Below are positions 1 through 6,827 of a stretch of 34,395 nt of DNA, piece by piece. The position numbers and the translations under genes are program-made. The stretch is taken from assembly GCA_964568845.1 (NCBI GenBank), contig CAZMSC010000017.1:1-34395 (forward strand). The letters run 5' to 3'. How positions within the stretch are numbered: position 1 is the first letter of the stretch; each line of letters begins with the position of its first letter. This DNA comes from DTBU01 sp964568845. Lineage in GTDB: Archaea; Thermoproteota; CALKCG01; B24. The notes below the pieces were generated by a model. That model ran no database searches and was not told where the DNA came from. It saw nothing but the letters and a program-made list of their open reading frames with translations.

Positions 1-948
1 GTACACCGTCTATTAACCTCCAAGCCCAAGTCATACCGTTAACGATCACGTCTACCTCCTTCTCTCTACTGAGCTGGGCTACCACGAGCTCATCAGATGG
101 ATTGACATCGCCTCTAATGAATATCATGTATGCCGGTATTAGACTGGCCATTTTAACCGGATGCTGATCTACATCGAAGTATCCTCTGATCATCTTCGAA
201 TCCCAATCACCATAACTTCCATAGTCGAAGAAGAAGATCCCATTCCAATCTTGAAGTGCAGCATACGCTGCTAACGTTACAACCGCCTCAGCATCGTACA
301 TGTTCGGTGCTGGATGGTTGTACTCCGTTACAAAGTGGGGCTTACCGTAAACCCTCCTAAGAGCAATATCGGGTATGGTGCTGCCCTCTGGGTGATTTAC
401 CATAGGCTCGTTTACCACATACCAGTTTTCAGGATCCCATGGTTTATCGGGGAAAACGGGGTGGCTCCAGTAGTTGTGGGTGTCTACGGCGTCGAGCTGG
501 GCTTGTATGTTTATAGTGCTACAGCTGGTTATAGTTCCTATTATTAGCGATTTGACTTTAAGTTCGTTCTTAAGATAAGTGTACATGCTTTTGAAGTATT
601 CTTCTTCCAATTTCCATAGAAATTCAACCCAATCTCTCTTCACAGTCGAAGACTCGCTTTTAAACCTGCTGAACAAGACTATTTCCAACGAATGCTCCTC
701 AAGTCTACCTCTTCCAGTAACACCCCAAGCTTTTTCAAGGTTTCCGGTTGAACCGTATTTTCCCAATAGGTACTCGTTCCACTTATACCTCAACCGATTT
801 CTGAATAACGATGGCAGTTTATCCAACGCTCCTCCAAGCCAACCCTGTAAAAGACCCTGCTCGTTAACTATCTCTACCACCGCTACACTCGGTTCCTCAG
901 CGTAAGTGGTCATAGTGTATGGGTTGTAATGGGTTAAGAGGTTTTTGC
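1..948 (-). pseudogene. Glycoside hydrolase, C-terminal part (frameshifted, runs off the window)
   Basis: Reading the minus strand in the frame one base back from the upstream fragment gives about 315 codons with no stop, down to position 1. This half holds the catalytic core. A strand ending in 'VEIVNEQG' gives the Asn-Glu acid/base pair typical of clan GH-A strand 4 (Glu codon 860-862). 'HFVTEYNHP' gives the strand-7 nucleophile Glu (codon 323-325). 'DTHNYWSHP' and 'GIFFFDYGSYGDW' are further barrel-strand signatures. Both catalytic residues are intact, so if the break is a sequencing error or is bypassed by the ribosome, the enzyme would be functional. In-frame ATG 911-913 could only start a truncated protein lacking the first barrel strands. 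The true C-terminus lies outside the window. Confidence 0.7.
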
Positions 949-1563
949 ATATTCTCTATGGAGTTGCATAATTTCATCGACGAAGAAGCCTAGAACCTGC
1001 TGATCCTTCCAAGATATGGACTCTACCTCTACCGGTAAACCGTCGGCACTTGATAGTTGTCTGGAGACTAGAAGGTTCAAGTCTACGTATATTCCATTCT
1101 CCTTCAACATCGCTATGAAGTAGTCGAGCCTATTCAGTGCTTGACCGTTTAAAACCCTAGTTCCACCAGTAGACCTGTCGAATATGTTGAAGCTCTCCCA
1201 TGGAGCATCCATGTGGTGGAATCGGACGATATTCACGCCGAATTTTGCAAGTCTAGCTGATATCTTCTCAGCATCTTCTCTATCTGGGAAGGCCGCTCTA
1301 CCGCATATGTTGACTCCGAGAAACTTTATACGTTTTGTTCCAGCGTATAAATGCCCATCTTCTCCAACGTATACATAACCAAACAGCCCAGCTGGCTTAT
1401 CGAGAAAACCGCTTAGGTTTGTAATGGAGTCTACGGAGTCGTCCCATGGAAGGTAGAATCCGAAAAGTCTCCCCTCACCCTTTTTAGAGAAAAACGAGTA
1501 GTAGAGACCGGTCAAGCAAACCACCACCAGTAAAACCGCGATTAATACTTTAAACTTATCCAT
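934..1563 (-). CDS. Glycoside hydrolase, N-terminal part (frame-interrupted gene)
   Basis: This is the first half of a predicted extracytoplasmic glycosidase. Residues about 4-24 form a hydrophobic signal anchor with a short cytoplasmic N-terminus. From about residue 80 the sequence has the start of a (beta/alpha)8 clan-A hydrolase: a 'FLGVNI' strand, then 'GVNIVRFHHMD', as seen near the N-terminus of GH5-like and related barrels. The frame stops at TAA 934-936, but the protein clearly continues one frame away through position 1 (see the next entry), so this stop results from a one-base deletion in an A-run (T5 at 942-946 on the plus strand). A TATA-like stretch near 1600-1609 fits a short leader before the ATG. 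The exact GH family was not identified. I am confident it is a glycosidase barrel, less so about its substrate. Confidence 0.75.
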   Translation of the reverse strand: MDKFKVLIAVLLVVVCLTGLYYSFFSKKGEGRLFGFYLPWDDSVDSITNLSGFLDKPAGLFGYVYVGEDGHLYAGTKRIKFLGVNICGRAAFPDREDAEKISARLAKFGVNIVRFHHMDAPWESFNIFDRSTGGTRVLNGQALNRLDYFIAMLKENGIYVDLNLLVSRQLSSADGLPVEVESISWKDQQVLGFFVDEIMQLHREYAKTS

Positions 1564-1644
1564 AATGAATCTTCAGAAAGATTTCTACTGAGAGTAACGT
1601 TTAAGAATTTTCTAGTCTAAATTTCGACTACCGTGATGAGGTAG
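1564..1644. promoter_or_regulatory. Divergent promoter region, glycosidase / URO-D-like gene
   Basis: This 81-bp divergent gap contains one AT-rich TATA-like core (about 1599-1609, gtttaagaatt) readable on both strands. On the plus strand it sits about 40 nt before ATG 1645, leaving a leader that includes the SD-like GAGGT at 1637-1641. On the minus strand it is also about 40 nt from ATG 1563. The promoter assignments are inferred from spacing. Confidence 0.4.
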
Positions 1645-2697
1645 ATGGATAGGGTTGATAGAGTCTACAGGGCTTTAAGTCTTGAAGAGCCCGATAGATT
1701 GCCCAAAGGTGAGCTTCAAATACACGATGAACTCGTATCCGCCCTTTTAAATGAACCCTTGAAGGATTGGTTTAAGGCGCATGTCAAGGTGAGAAATCTA
1801 TTAAAAATGGACCTAGTAAACGTTGGGCTTGAAGGTGGACCTATAGTAGAGGTAATCGGTAGGACTGAGAAAGGCTATCCAATATATAGGGACTACTTTG
1901 GTAATGAATGGGTTGAAAGTGGGAAAACAAGAACGTATTTAAAGCATGGGCTGTCTCAACCTGAAGATTTCAGAGACTTCAAAATGCCAGATATATCGCT
2001 GTATAAAGCCGACAGCGTCAAATTGTGGTCTGAAAAGACAGACTTCTGCGTTTTTGCTCAGGTAGGTGGAGCCTTCGATTCAGTATACCCATTGATGGGC
2101 TTAGAGAACTATATAAAAACGATGTATAAGTATCCAAATCTACTTAGAAGAGTGATTGAAGAAGTCTTTAGATTCGAACTGGAAGTTATAAAACTGTATG
2201 CCGAATCAGGCGCACACGTGATACTTTTAGGCGATGATCTAGCCTACGATAAGGGTCCATTCATATCTCTAAACCACCTACGGGAATTCGTCTTTCCATA
2301 CCTGGCTAAAGAGGTTGAATTGGCGCATAGACTCGGCCTACCAGTGATATTCCACTGCGATGGAAACGTGACGTCGCTGGTGGATGATATCGTAAAAGCC
2401 GGATTCAATGGATTACACAGTCTACAACCCAATGCTGGCGTAGACATAGTCTCTATAAAGAGGAAGTGGGGCGATACTATATGCTTAATGGGTAACCTAG
2501 ACCTAGACTACCTGCTTCCTCTAGGGAAGCCTGAAGATGTTAAAGCAGAAGTCGAGAGGCTGATAAGGGAGGTGGCTCCAGGAGGAGGATATATACTGAG
2601 TACGACAAACGTACTAACTAGATACGTTCCTCCTGAAAATGCACTAGCTATGTATATGACGGCTGAAAAATACGGAAAATATCCCATTAAGAAGTGA
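1645..2697 (+). CDS. URO-D superfamily protein (methyltransferase/decarboxylase-like), not HemE
   Basis: This 350-residue single-domain TIM-barrel protein belongs to the uroporphyrinogen decarboxylase superfamily, which also contains the corrinoid:coenzyme M methyltransferases MtaA/CmuA. Visible signatures are an N-terminal 'ERPDR'-like segment ('LEEPDRLPKGE'), 'LLGDDLAYDKGPFIS' (G196-D198), 'PVIFHCDGN' (H237-G240), and 'GDTICLMGNLD' followed by a C-terminal 'VPPENA'. The HemE N-terminal arginine-rich substrate motif is absent, so haem synthesis is unlikely. The MtaA zinc pattern His-X-Cys plus a late Cys is also not kept: here it reads H-C-D and the late position is not Cys. The substrate is therefore unknown. 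ATG 1645 is preceded by GAGGT. It is followed by a sugar isomerase, suggesting a carbohydrate or aromatic catabolic role, but that is inference. Confidence 0.8.
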   Translation: MDRVDRVYRALSLEEPDRLPKGELQIHDELVSALLNEPLKDWFKAHVKVRNLLKMDLVNVGLEGGPIVEVIGRTEKGYPIYRDYFGNEWVESGKTRTYLKHGLSQPEDFRDFKMPDISLYKADSVKLWSEKTDFCVFAQVGGAFDSVYPLMGLENYIKTMYKYPNLLRRVIEEVFRFELEVIKLYAESGAHVILLGDDLAYDKGPFISLNHLREFVFPYLAKEVELAHRLGLPVIFHCDGNVTSLVDDIVKAGFNGLHSLQPNAGVDIVSIKRKWGDTICLMGNLDLDYLLPLGKPEDVKAEVERLIREVAPGGGYILSTTNVLTRYVPPENALAMYMTAEKYGKYPIKK

Positions 2698-2838
2698 CTG
2701 GTAGTCGGACTCTGGGCGGTGATCTATTTCATCTACTGCTTGAAGAAACCTATTTACGTTAACCTTTTACGGCAGCCACTAGTATAGGATAGGAAAAGCA
2801 AAAATACTCTATAGCTTTAAGTTGAGTATGGTGTCCCT

Positions 2839-3627
2839 ATGAGGTTGGCTATTCAAGAGAATTTAGCTCCAGGTAGAACGTTGATCGAGAAGCTTGAGAG
2901 AATAGAGGCATATGGTTTTGAGGGTTTGGAGGTATGGGGAAGCGACTTACCTCAGAGGCTTAAAGAGGTTAAAGATGCATTGAGCACCTCGAAGGTTAAG
3001 CTGTCAACGGTTTGTGCAGGTTATGGTGGAGACCTATTGGGTGCTGACCGGAAGACGCGGGAAATAGCTATTGAAGGGTTGAAGGAGAGGCTTAAGATGT
3101 GTGCCGAGCTCGGAGGCGTTGGCGTTATAACTGTTCCGACGTTTGGTGGGCCTAAAATTCCAGACCTATATCCTTGGCATCCAAATGTTAGAGATGTTGA
3201 AAGGCAGGTCTTGATAGAAGAGTGTAAGATTATAGGCGATTACGCTGAAGAAGTCGGCTCCTACGTTTTGTTAGAGCCTTTAAACAGGTATGAAACCCAC
3301 TTCATCAATAGGCTTCAACAGGCGGTTGACATATGTAAAGCCTCGGGGAGAGAACACGTGAAAATAATGGCCGACTTCTTTCACATGAATATCGAAGAGG
3401 CAGACATCTCTAAGAGTATAGAGGAAGCGGCTGGATATATACTACATGTACACCTGGCAGATAGCAACCGCCTACTACCCGGATATGGACACACAGACTT
3501 TAAATCAGGATTCACAGCGTTGAAGAAAATCGGCTACAAGAACTTTATGGCGCTTGAGTGCGGTATTCCAGGAGACCCGGAGAGGGAGCTACCGAAGTGT
3601 GTAAACTACTTGAGAAGTCTGATTTAA
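2839..3627 (+). CDS. Sugar phosphate isomerase/epimerase (xylose-isomerase-like TIM barrel)
   Basis: This 262-residue AP-endonuclease-2/xylose-isomerase-like TIM barrel is of the type that includes hydroxypyruvate isomerase and ketose 3-epimerases. The four metal-ligand positions expected for the 3-epimerase group can be seen: E146 in 'LLEPLNRYETHF', D179 in 'MADFFHMN', H205 in 'HVHLADS', and E240 in 'ALECG'. The 'EPLNRYETH' signature is typical of cytosolic sugar isomerases of this fold rather than DNA-repair endonuclease IV. It likely interconverts a ketose or keto-acid with help from a divalent metal. ATG 2839 lies about 25 nt after a ctttaag TATA-like element and has no strong SD, fitting a leaderless or very short-leader message. 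It lies 141 bp after the URO-D-like gene on the same strand. The exact substrate cannot be read from the sequence. Confidence 0.82.
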   Translation: MRLAIQENLAPGRTLIEKLERIEAYGFEGLEVWGSDLPQRLKEVKDALSTSKVKLSTVCAGYGGDLLGADRKTREIAIEGLKERLKMCAELGGVGVITVPTFGGPKIPDLYPWHPNVRDVERQVLIEECKIIGDYAEEVGSYVLLEPLNRYETHFINRLQQAVDICKASGREHVKIMADFFHMNIEEADISKSIEEAAGYILHVHLADSNRLLPGYGHTDFKSGFTALKKIGYKNFMALECGIPGDPERELPKCVNYLRSLI

Positions 3628-3658
3628 CACGCTTAGCGGGAAACAGGCTTATAGTCGA

Positions 3659-3737
3659 GGCGGCTCACGTCTATAGAGCCGTCTATCCAACTATTGGAAA
3701 CAGGTGCCCCATGGGTTAAATTCAAACTTTCTTTTTT
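3659..3737 (+). terminator. Candidate stem-loop plus T-tract downstream of sugar isomerase
   Basis: Arms 3659-3666 (ggcggctc) and 3676-3683 (gagccgtc) pair over 8 bp with one G-U, with a 9-nt loop, about 30 nt after the isomerase stop. A T-rich tract (tttctttttt, 3728-3737) follows some 45 nt later. Archaeal termination mostly needs the oligo-T, so the T-tract is the stronger part of the call. Confidence 0.35.
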
Positions 3738-3901
3738 CCCATCCGTATGGTTTAAAGCAACGCGATTTTCAAGATTCAAGAAGCTTTACATCTGCAAAAC
3801 TACGGTCGGATACAGTCTATTAGACTAAAATTGCTTTAAAGGTCTAAATGAGCCGTTGAATTTACAGTAGCGCTCAGAGACGCCTATATCAACCATCCAT
3901 A

Positions 3902-3946
3902 TTACTACAGTTGAAATATTTTTCCCCGGGATTTCAGCTGTAGTAA
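3902..3946. repeat. 16-bp inverted repeat / hairpin upstream of pyrE
   Basis: Left arm 3902-3917 (ttactacagttgaaat) pairs with right arm 3931-3946 (atttcagctgtagtaa) along all 16 positions, with one U-G wobble at 3911. The 13-nt loop contains ccccggg. It is much stronger than background AT-rich structure and stands alone in the middle of the gap, about 170 nt before pyrE. It could be a structured RNA, a protein-binding palindrome or a remnant of a mobile element. No second copy was noticed in this window. Confidence 0.7.
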
Positions 3947-4084
3947 CTCCTAGCATAAAAAACGCTCAGCCAAGCACACTATAACAGCTCTAAAGGAAAA
4001 AAATAAAAATGGGGTTAAATGTATGGGAAACTCCAGAGAATCTCACAGGTTTAAGCCGTAGAATTGTCAACTGAAAAAACTAAG

Positions 4085-4093
4085 TTTATTTAG
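4085..4093 (+). promoter_or_regulatory. TATA box for pyrE (leaderless)
   Basis: The sequence tttatttag is centred about 29 nt upstream of ATG 4118, preceded by an A-rich BRE-like stretch. At this spacing transcription should begin at or very near the start codon, and there is no SD, so a leaderless transcript is expected. Confidence 0.55.
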
Positions 4094-4117
4094 TATTTCT
4101 GGCTATTCTTCTAGTTG

Positions 4118-4747
4118 ATGGGATTGAGCTGGAAGGCTGAAGCTAAAGAGTACGTTTGCAATGTACTTGTCAGACTTGGAGCTTTAAAGTTTGGAGTCTT
4201 CAAGCTTACGAGCGGTAAAGTAAGCCCATACTATATCGATTTACGGCTCATACCAAGCCATATCGAGGCGTTTAAAAAGATAAGCGACATATACGTGCGG
4301 ATGCTCATGGAAGATGTAGGCTTAAATAGCTTCGATAGGATAGCTGGCATACCTACAGCTGGCATACCTTTCGCCTCAGTCATCGCCTTCAGGGTTGAAA
4401 AACCATTCCTATACGTTAGGGAAGAGGCGAAGGCTCATGGTACGGGGAGGAACATAGAGGGTGTGCTGAATTCCGGAGATAGAGTGATATTTATAGACGA
4501 CCTCATAACAACGGGTAGAAGTATTCTTAGGGCGGCTTCTATCGTTAGGGCTGAAGGAGGTATTGTAGATAAGGCGCTTGTCCTGATAGATAGAGAGGAA
4601 GGCGGAAGAGAAGCTTTAGCTAAATCAGGTATACAGCTCTTCAGCCTCTTAACTATAAGAGAAGCCTCGAAAATCCTCTACCAGCTAGGCACATTGGATG
4701 AAGAGCAGTATAAGACGATACTAAAACAGGTTAAACGAAGCGGTTAA
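4118..4747 (+). CDS. pyrE: Orotate phosphoribosyltransferase
   Basis: It catalyses orotate + PRPP to OMP + PPi in the de novo pyrimidine pathway, in the cytoplasm. The protein is about 209 residues, normal for the family. 'TSGKVSPYYIDLR' near the N-terminus is the orotate/OMP-binding segment. 'FLYVREEAKAHGTG' contains the catalytic-loop lysine region. 'DRVIFIDDLITTGRS' is the PRPP-binding motif with its paired Asp residues. I prefer ATG 4118 over the adjoining in-frame TTG at 4115, because a TATA box sits at leaderless distance and no SD is visible. It is followed after 29 bp by aspS on the same strand, so the two are probably cotranscribed. Confidence is high. Confidence 0.93.
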   Translation: MGLSWKAEAKEYVCNVLVRLGALKFGVFKLTSGKVSPYYIDLRLIPSHIEAFKKISDIYVRMLMEDVGLNSFDRIAGIPTAGIPFASVIAFRVEKPFLYVREEAKAHGTGRNIEGVLNSGDRVIFIDDLITTGRSILRAASIVRAEGGIVDKALVLIDREEGGREALAKSGIQLFSLLTIREASKILYQLGTLDEEQYKTILKQVKRSG

Positions 4748-4776
4748 AAGCCGAACTGTTTAAAGGTGTATTTAGA

Positions 4777-6093
4777 TTGATTGATCTTAGAAAACGAGTC
4801 TTAATCAAAGACGCTAAAGGAGACGTAGTAGTTGCAGGATTCGTACATGAAGTTAGAGAGCTGAAAAACATAGTTTTCCTCATATTGAGGGACGCGTCAG
4901 GACTTATACAGGTTACGGCTAAAAGAGGCTCCGTACCTGATAAGCTATTTGAACTGCTTAGGAAAATCAAACGTGAAAGCGTCATAGCGGTTGAAGGCAA
5001 CGCGTTCCAAAGTAATATTGCCAAACTAGGCCTAGAGATCGAACCCAGGGATGTTGAAGTCCTATGTGAAGCCGTAGAGCAACCGGCTATAGAATTCTAC
5101 AAAACAGACCTGATCAAGACCGGTTTAGATAAGAGGCTTAGATACAGGTTTCTAGACCTCAGAAACCCGAAGGTCGCATCAATATTCAAGGTTCAAAGCA
5201 CTATTTGCGAAGCCTTAGATAACTTCTTCAGGGAGAGGGGTTTTAGAGAAGTCCACACATCTAAACTCGTAGCTCAGGCCACGGAGTCTGGCGCTAACGT
5301 CTTCTCAGTAGACTACTTCGGAAGAAAGGTCTTCCTCGCTCAAAGCCCCCAATTCTATAAGCAGATGCTTATGGCGGCTGGCTTTGAAAGAGTATTTGAA
5401 ATCAGCCCTGTTTTTAGAGCCGAAAAACACCACACACCTAGACACCTATGTGAGTATATAAGCATAGACTTCGAAATGAGCTTCATAGAGAGCGATGAAG
5501 ACATTATGAAAGTTGTTGAAGAGATGGCTAGCAACGTCTGCCGAGCTGTTTCACTAAAGTGTAAAGAAGAGCTTGAAATTTTAAACGTTGAAGTAGAGCC
5601 CATTAGAACACCGATACCGAGAATACCGATGCGCAAAGCCTACAGACTGTTGGAGGCTGAAGGCTTCAAACCAGAGTATATGGAAGATTTAAACCCTGAT
5701 GGCGAGAGAAGGCTTTCAAATATCGTAGAGAGGGAATACGGCTATAAGCAATTCTTTCTAACAGAATTCCCTTGGAAGCCTAGACCATTCTACACAATGA
5801 GGATTGAAGGAGAGCCAGAATGGACTAGATCCTTTGACTTCATATGGAACGGCTTAGAAGTGACAACCGGAGGCCAGAGGGAACATAGATACTATAAACT
5901 GCTTGAACAGTGCGTTGAAAAAGGCTTAAACCCTGAAGACCTAAGCTTCTACTTAGAGTTTTTCAAATGTGGGATACCACCCCACGGAGGCTCCGGAACA
6001 GGGCTTGAAAGATTAACTTCAGCCATACTAAAAATCGAAAACGTAAGAGAAGCTACACTAATACCTAGAGACCCTGAGAGAGTGTTGCCCTAA
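4777..6093 (+). CDS. aspS: Aspartyl-tRNA synthetase, archaeal type
   Basis: This class IIb synthetase charges tRNA-Asp (possibly also tRNA-Asn). The N-terminal OB-fold anticodon domain occupies about residues 1-105. Motif 2 appears as 'VFRAEKHHTPRH', and motif 3 as 'GIPPHGGSGTGLERL' near the C-terminus. 'LAQSPQFYKQ' and 'TTGGQREHR' are conserved active-site elements. Its 438-residue length and lack of a GAD insertion mark the archaeal/eukaryotic form. The start is TTG 4777, supported by the SD-like aggtg eight bases upstream; no ATG fits. At the two OB-domain positions linked to discrimination, this protein has H24 (like non-discriminating enzymes) and K83 (like discriminating enzymes), so tRNA-Asn charging is open. 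Its stop overlaps that of the convergent activase gene by 4 bp. Confidence 0.95.
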   Translation: MIDLRKRVLIKDAKGDVVVAGFVHEVRELKNIVFLILRDASGLIQVTAKRGSVPDKLFELLRKIKRESVIAVEGNAFQSNIAKLGLEIEPRDVEVLCEAVEQPAIEFYKTDLIKTGLDKRLRYRFLDLRNPKVASIFKVQSTICEALDNFFRERGFREVHTSKLVAQATESGANVFSVDYFGRKVFLAQSPQFYKQMLMAAGFERVFEISPVFRAEKHHTPRHLCEYISIDFEMSFIESDEDIMKVVEEMASNVCRAVSLKCKEELEILNVEVEPIRTPIPRIPMRKAYRLLEAEGFKPEYMEDLNPDGERRLSNIVEREYGYKQFFLTEFPWKPRPFYTMRIEGEPEWTRSFDFIWNGLEVTTGGQREHRYYKLLEQCVEKGLNPEDLSFYLEFFKCGIPPHGGSGTGLERLTSAILKIENVREATLIPRDPERVLP

Positions 6094-6800
6094 GATAATC
6101 CTCTAACGAACACTTTCTCTACGTACTTTGAAGCTATTCCAGCCAACTGAAGCATAAAGCTTTGACTGGGAGGTTTAACCTCTTTAAACGCCGGGTCGAT
6201 CGGGTCTCTGGGGTTGTAAGCCTGCAAAACATACTTCTTCGCCCCTCTTATGGCTTTACAGATATGTTCAACGTCAACTTCCCCATGTAAGCTGGGTACG
6301 ATCGTAGTCCTAAACTCATAATCGATATTTGAAGACATCAGAAGGTTTATACTCTCCACGACCTTCTCAACGACGTTTTCAAACTGTACACCTGTAGATT
6401 TTTTATAACTCTCCAAGTCAAGAGGCGCTTTAATGTCTAAAGCTATGAAGTCTACGAGGCCGTTTGAAATTAAGCGTCTAAGGATTTCCGGGTTTGAGCC
6501 GTTGGAGTCCAATTTAACCTTTAAACCGAGCATTTTAACCTTTGAACAGAATTCATCTAAATCTGGTTGAAGGGTTGGCTCTCCACCAGTTATGCATAAG
6601 CCGTCTAGAAACCTTCTATTCTTCTCTAGAAAGTCTATGACGTATTCTTCAGAAACACTCGGTAGTGAATCAGGGTTTAATACTAGAGTTCTATTGAAGC
6701 AGAATGGGCATCTAAAGTTGCATCCCGGAGTCCAGATGACGGAGACTACATGTCCATCCCAGTCTACGAAACTTAAATCGATAAACCCCTTAACGATCAC
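6090..6800 (-). CDS. nrdG: Anaerobic ribonucleotide reductase activating protein (radical SAM)
   Basis: This radical-SAM activase cleaves S-adenosylmethionine and creates the glycyl radical on NrdD, releasing methionine and 5'-deoxyadenosine. The 4Fe-4S motif Cx3Cx2C is at C27, C31 and C34 ('TPGCNFRCPFC'). The SAM-binding 'ITGGEPTLQPDL' follows, with 'VKLDSNG' and 'DFIALDIKAPL' as further barrel strands. At 236 residues it matches the longer NrdG2-like form rather than the short (about 150-residue) enterobacterial NrdG. The GTG start at 6798-6800 has GGGAGG six bases upstream. It lies 27 bp after nrdD, so it is almost certainly in that operon. PflA-type activases share the motifs, but the neighbour decides the call. 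Confidence 0.9.
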   Translation of the reverse strand: MIVKGFIDLSFVDWDGHVVSVIWTPGCNFRCPFCFNRTLVLNPDSLPSVSEEYVIDFLEKNRRFLDGLCITGGEPTLQPDLDEFCSKVKMLGLKVKLDSNGSNPEILRRLISNGLVDFIALDIKAPLDLESYKKSTGVQFENVVEKVVESINLLMSSNIDYEFRTTIVPSLHGEVDVEHICKAIRGAKKYVLQAYNPRDPIDPAFKEVKPPSQSFMLQLAGIASKYVEKVFVRGLS

Positions 6801-6827
6801 GTGAGGCCTCCCAGATAAAAAATAAGG

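Larger units (their letters stand above)
3628..4114. other. 487-bp intergenic gap without a supported gene
   Basis: No credible ORF is seen. The gap contains a stem-loop near 3659-3683, a T-rich tract at 3728-3737, a long hairpin at 3902-3946 and the pyrE promoter near its right end. Short stop-free stretches look protein-like (for example about 3628-3717 in a frame ending TAA) but lack starts and recognisable motifs. They could be remnants of a lost gene. Confidence 0.6.

Noticed and set aside
3628..3717. Stop-free plus-strand stretch after the sugar isomerase, considered as a transposase remnant
   Set aside because: No transposase motif or terminal repeats were found; the resemblance was not specific.
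4009..4074. 21-codon plus-strand ORF before pyrE that could be a leader peptide
   Set aside because: It ends before the pyrE TATA box, so it cannot be in the pyrE message, and its SD spacing is poor.
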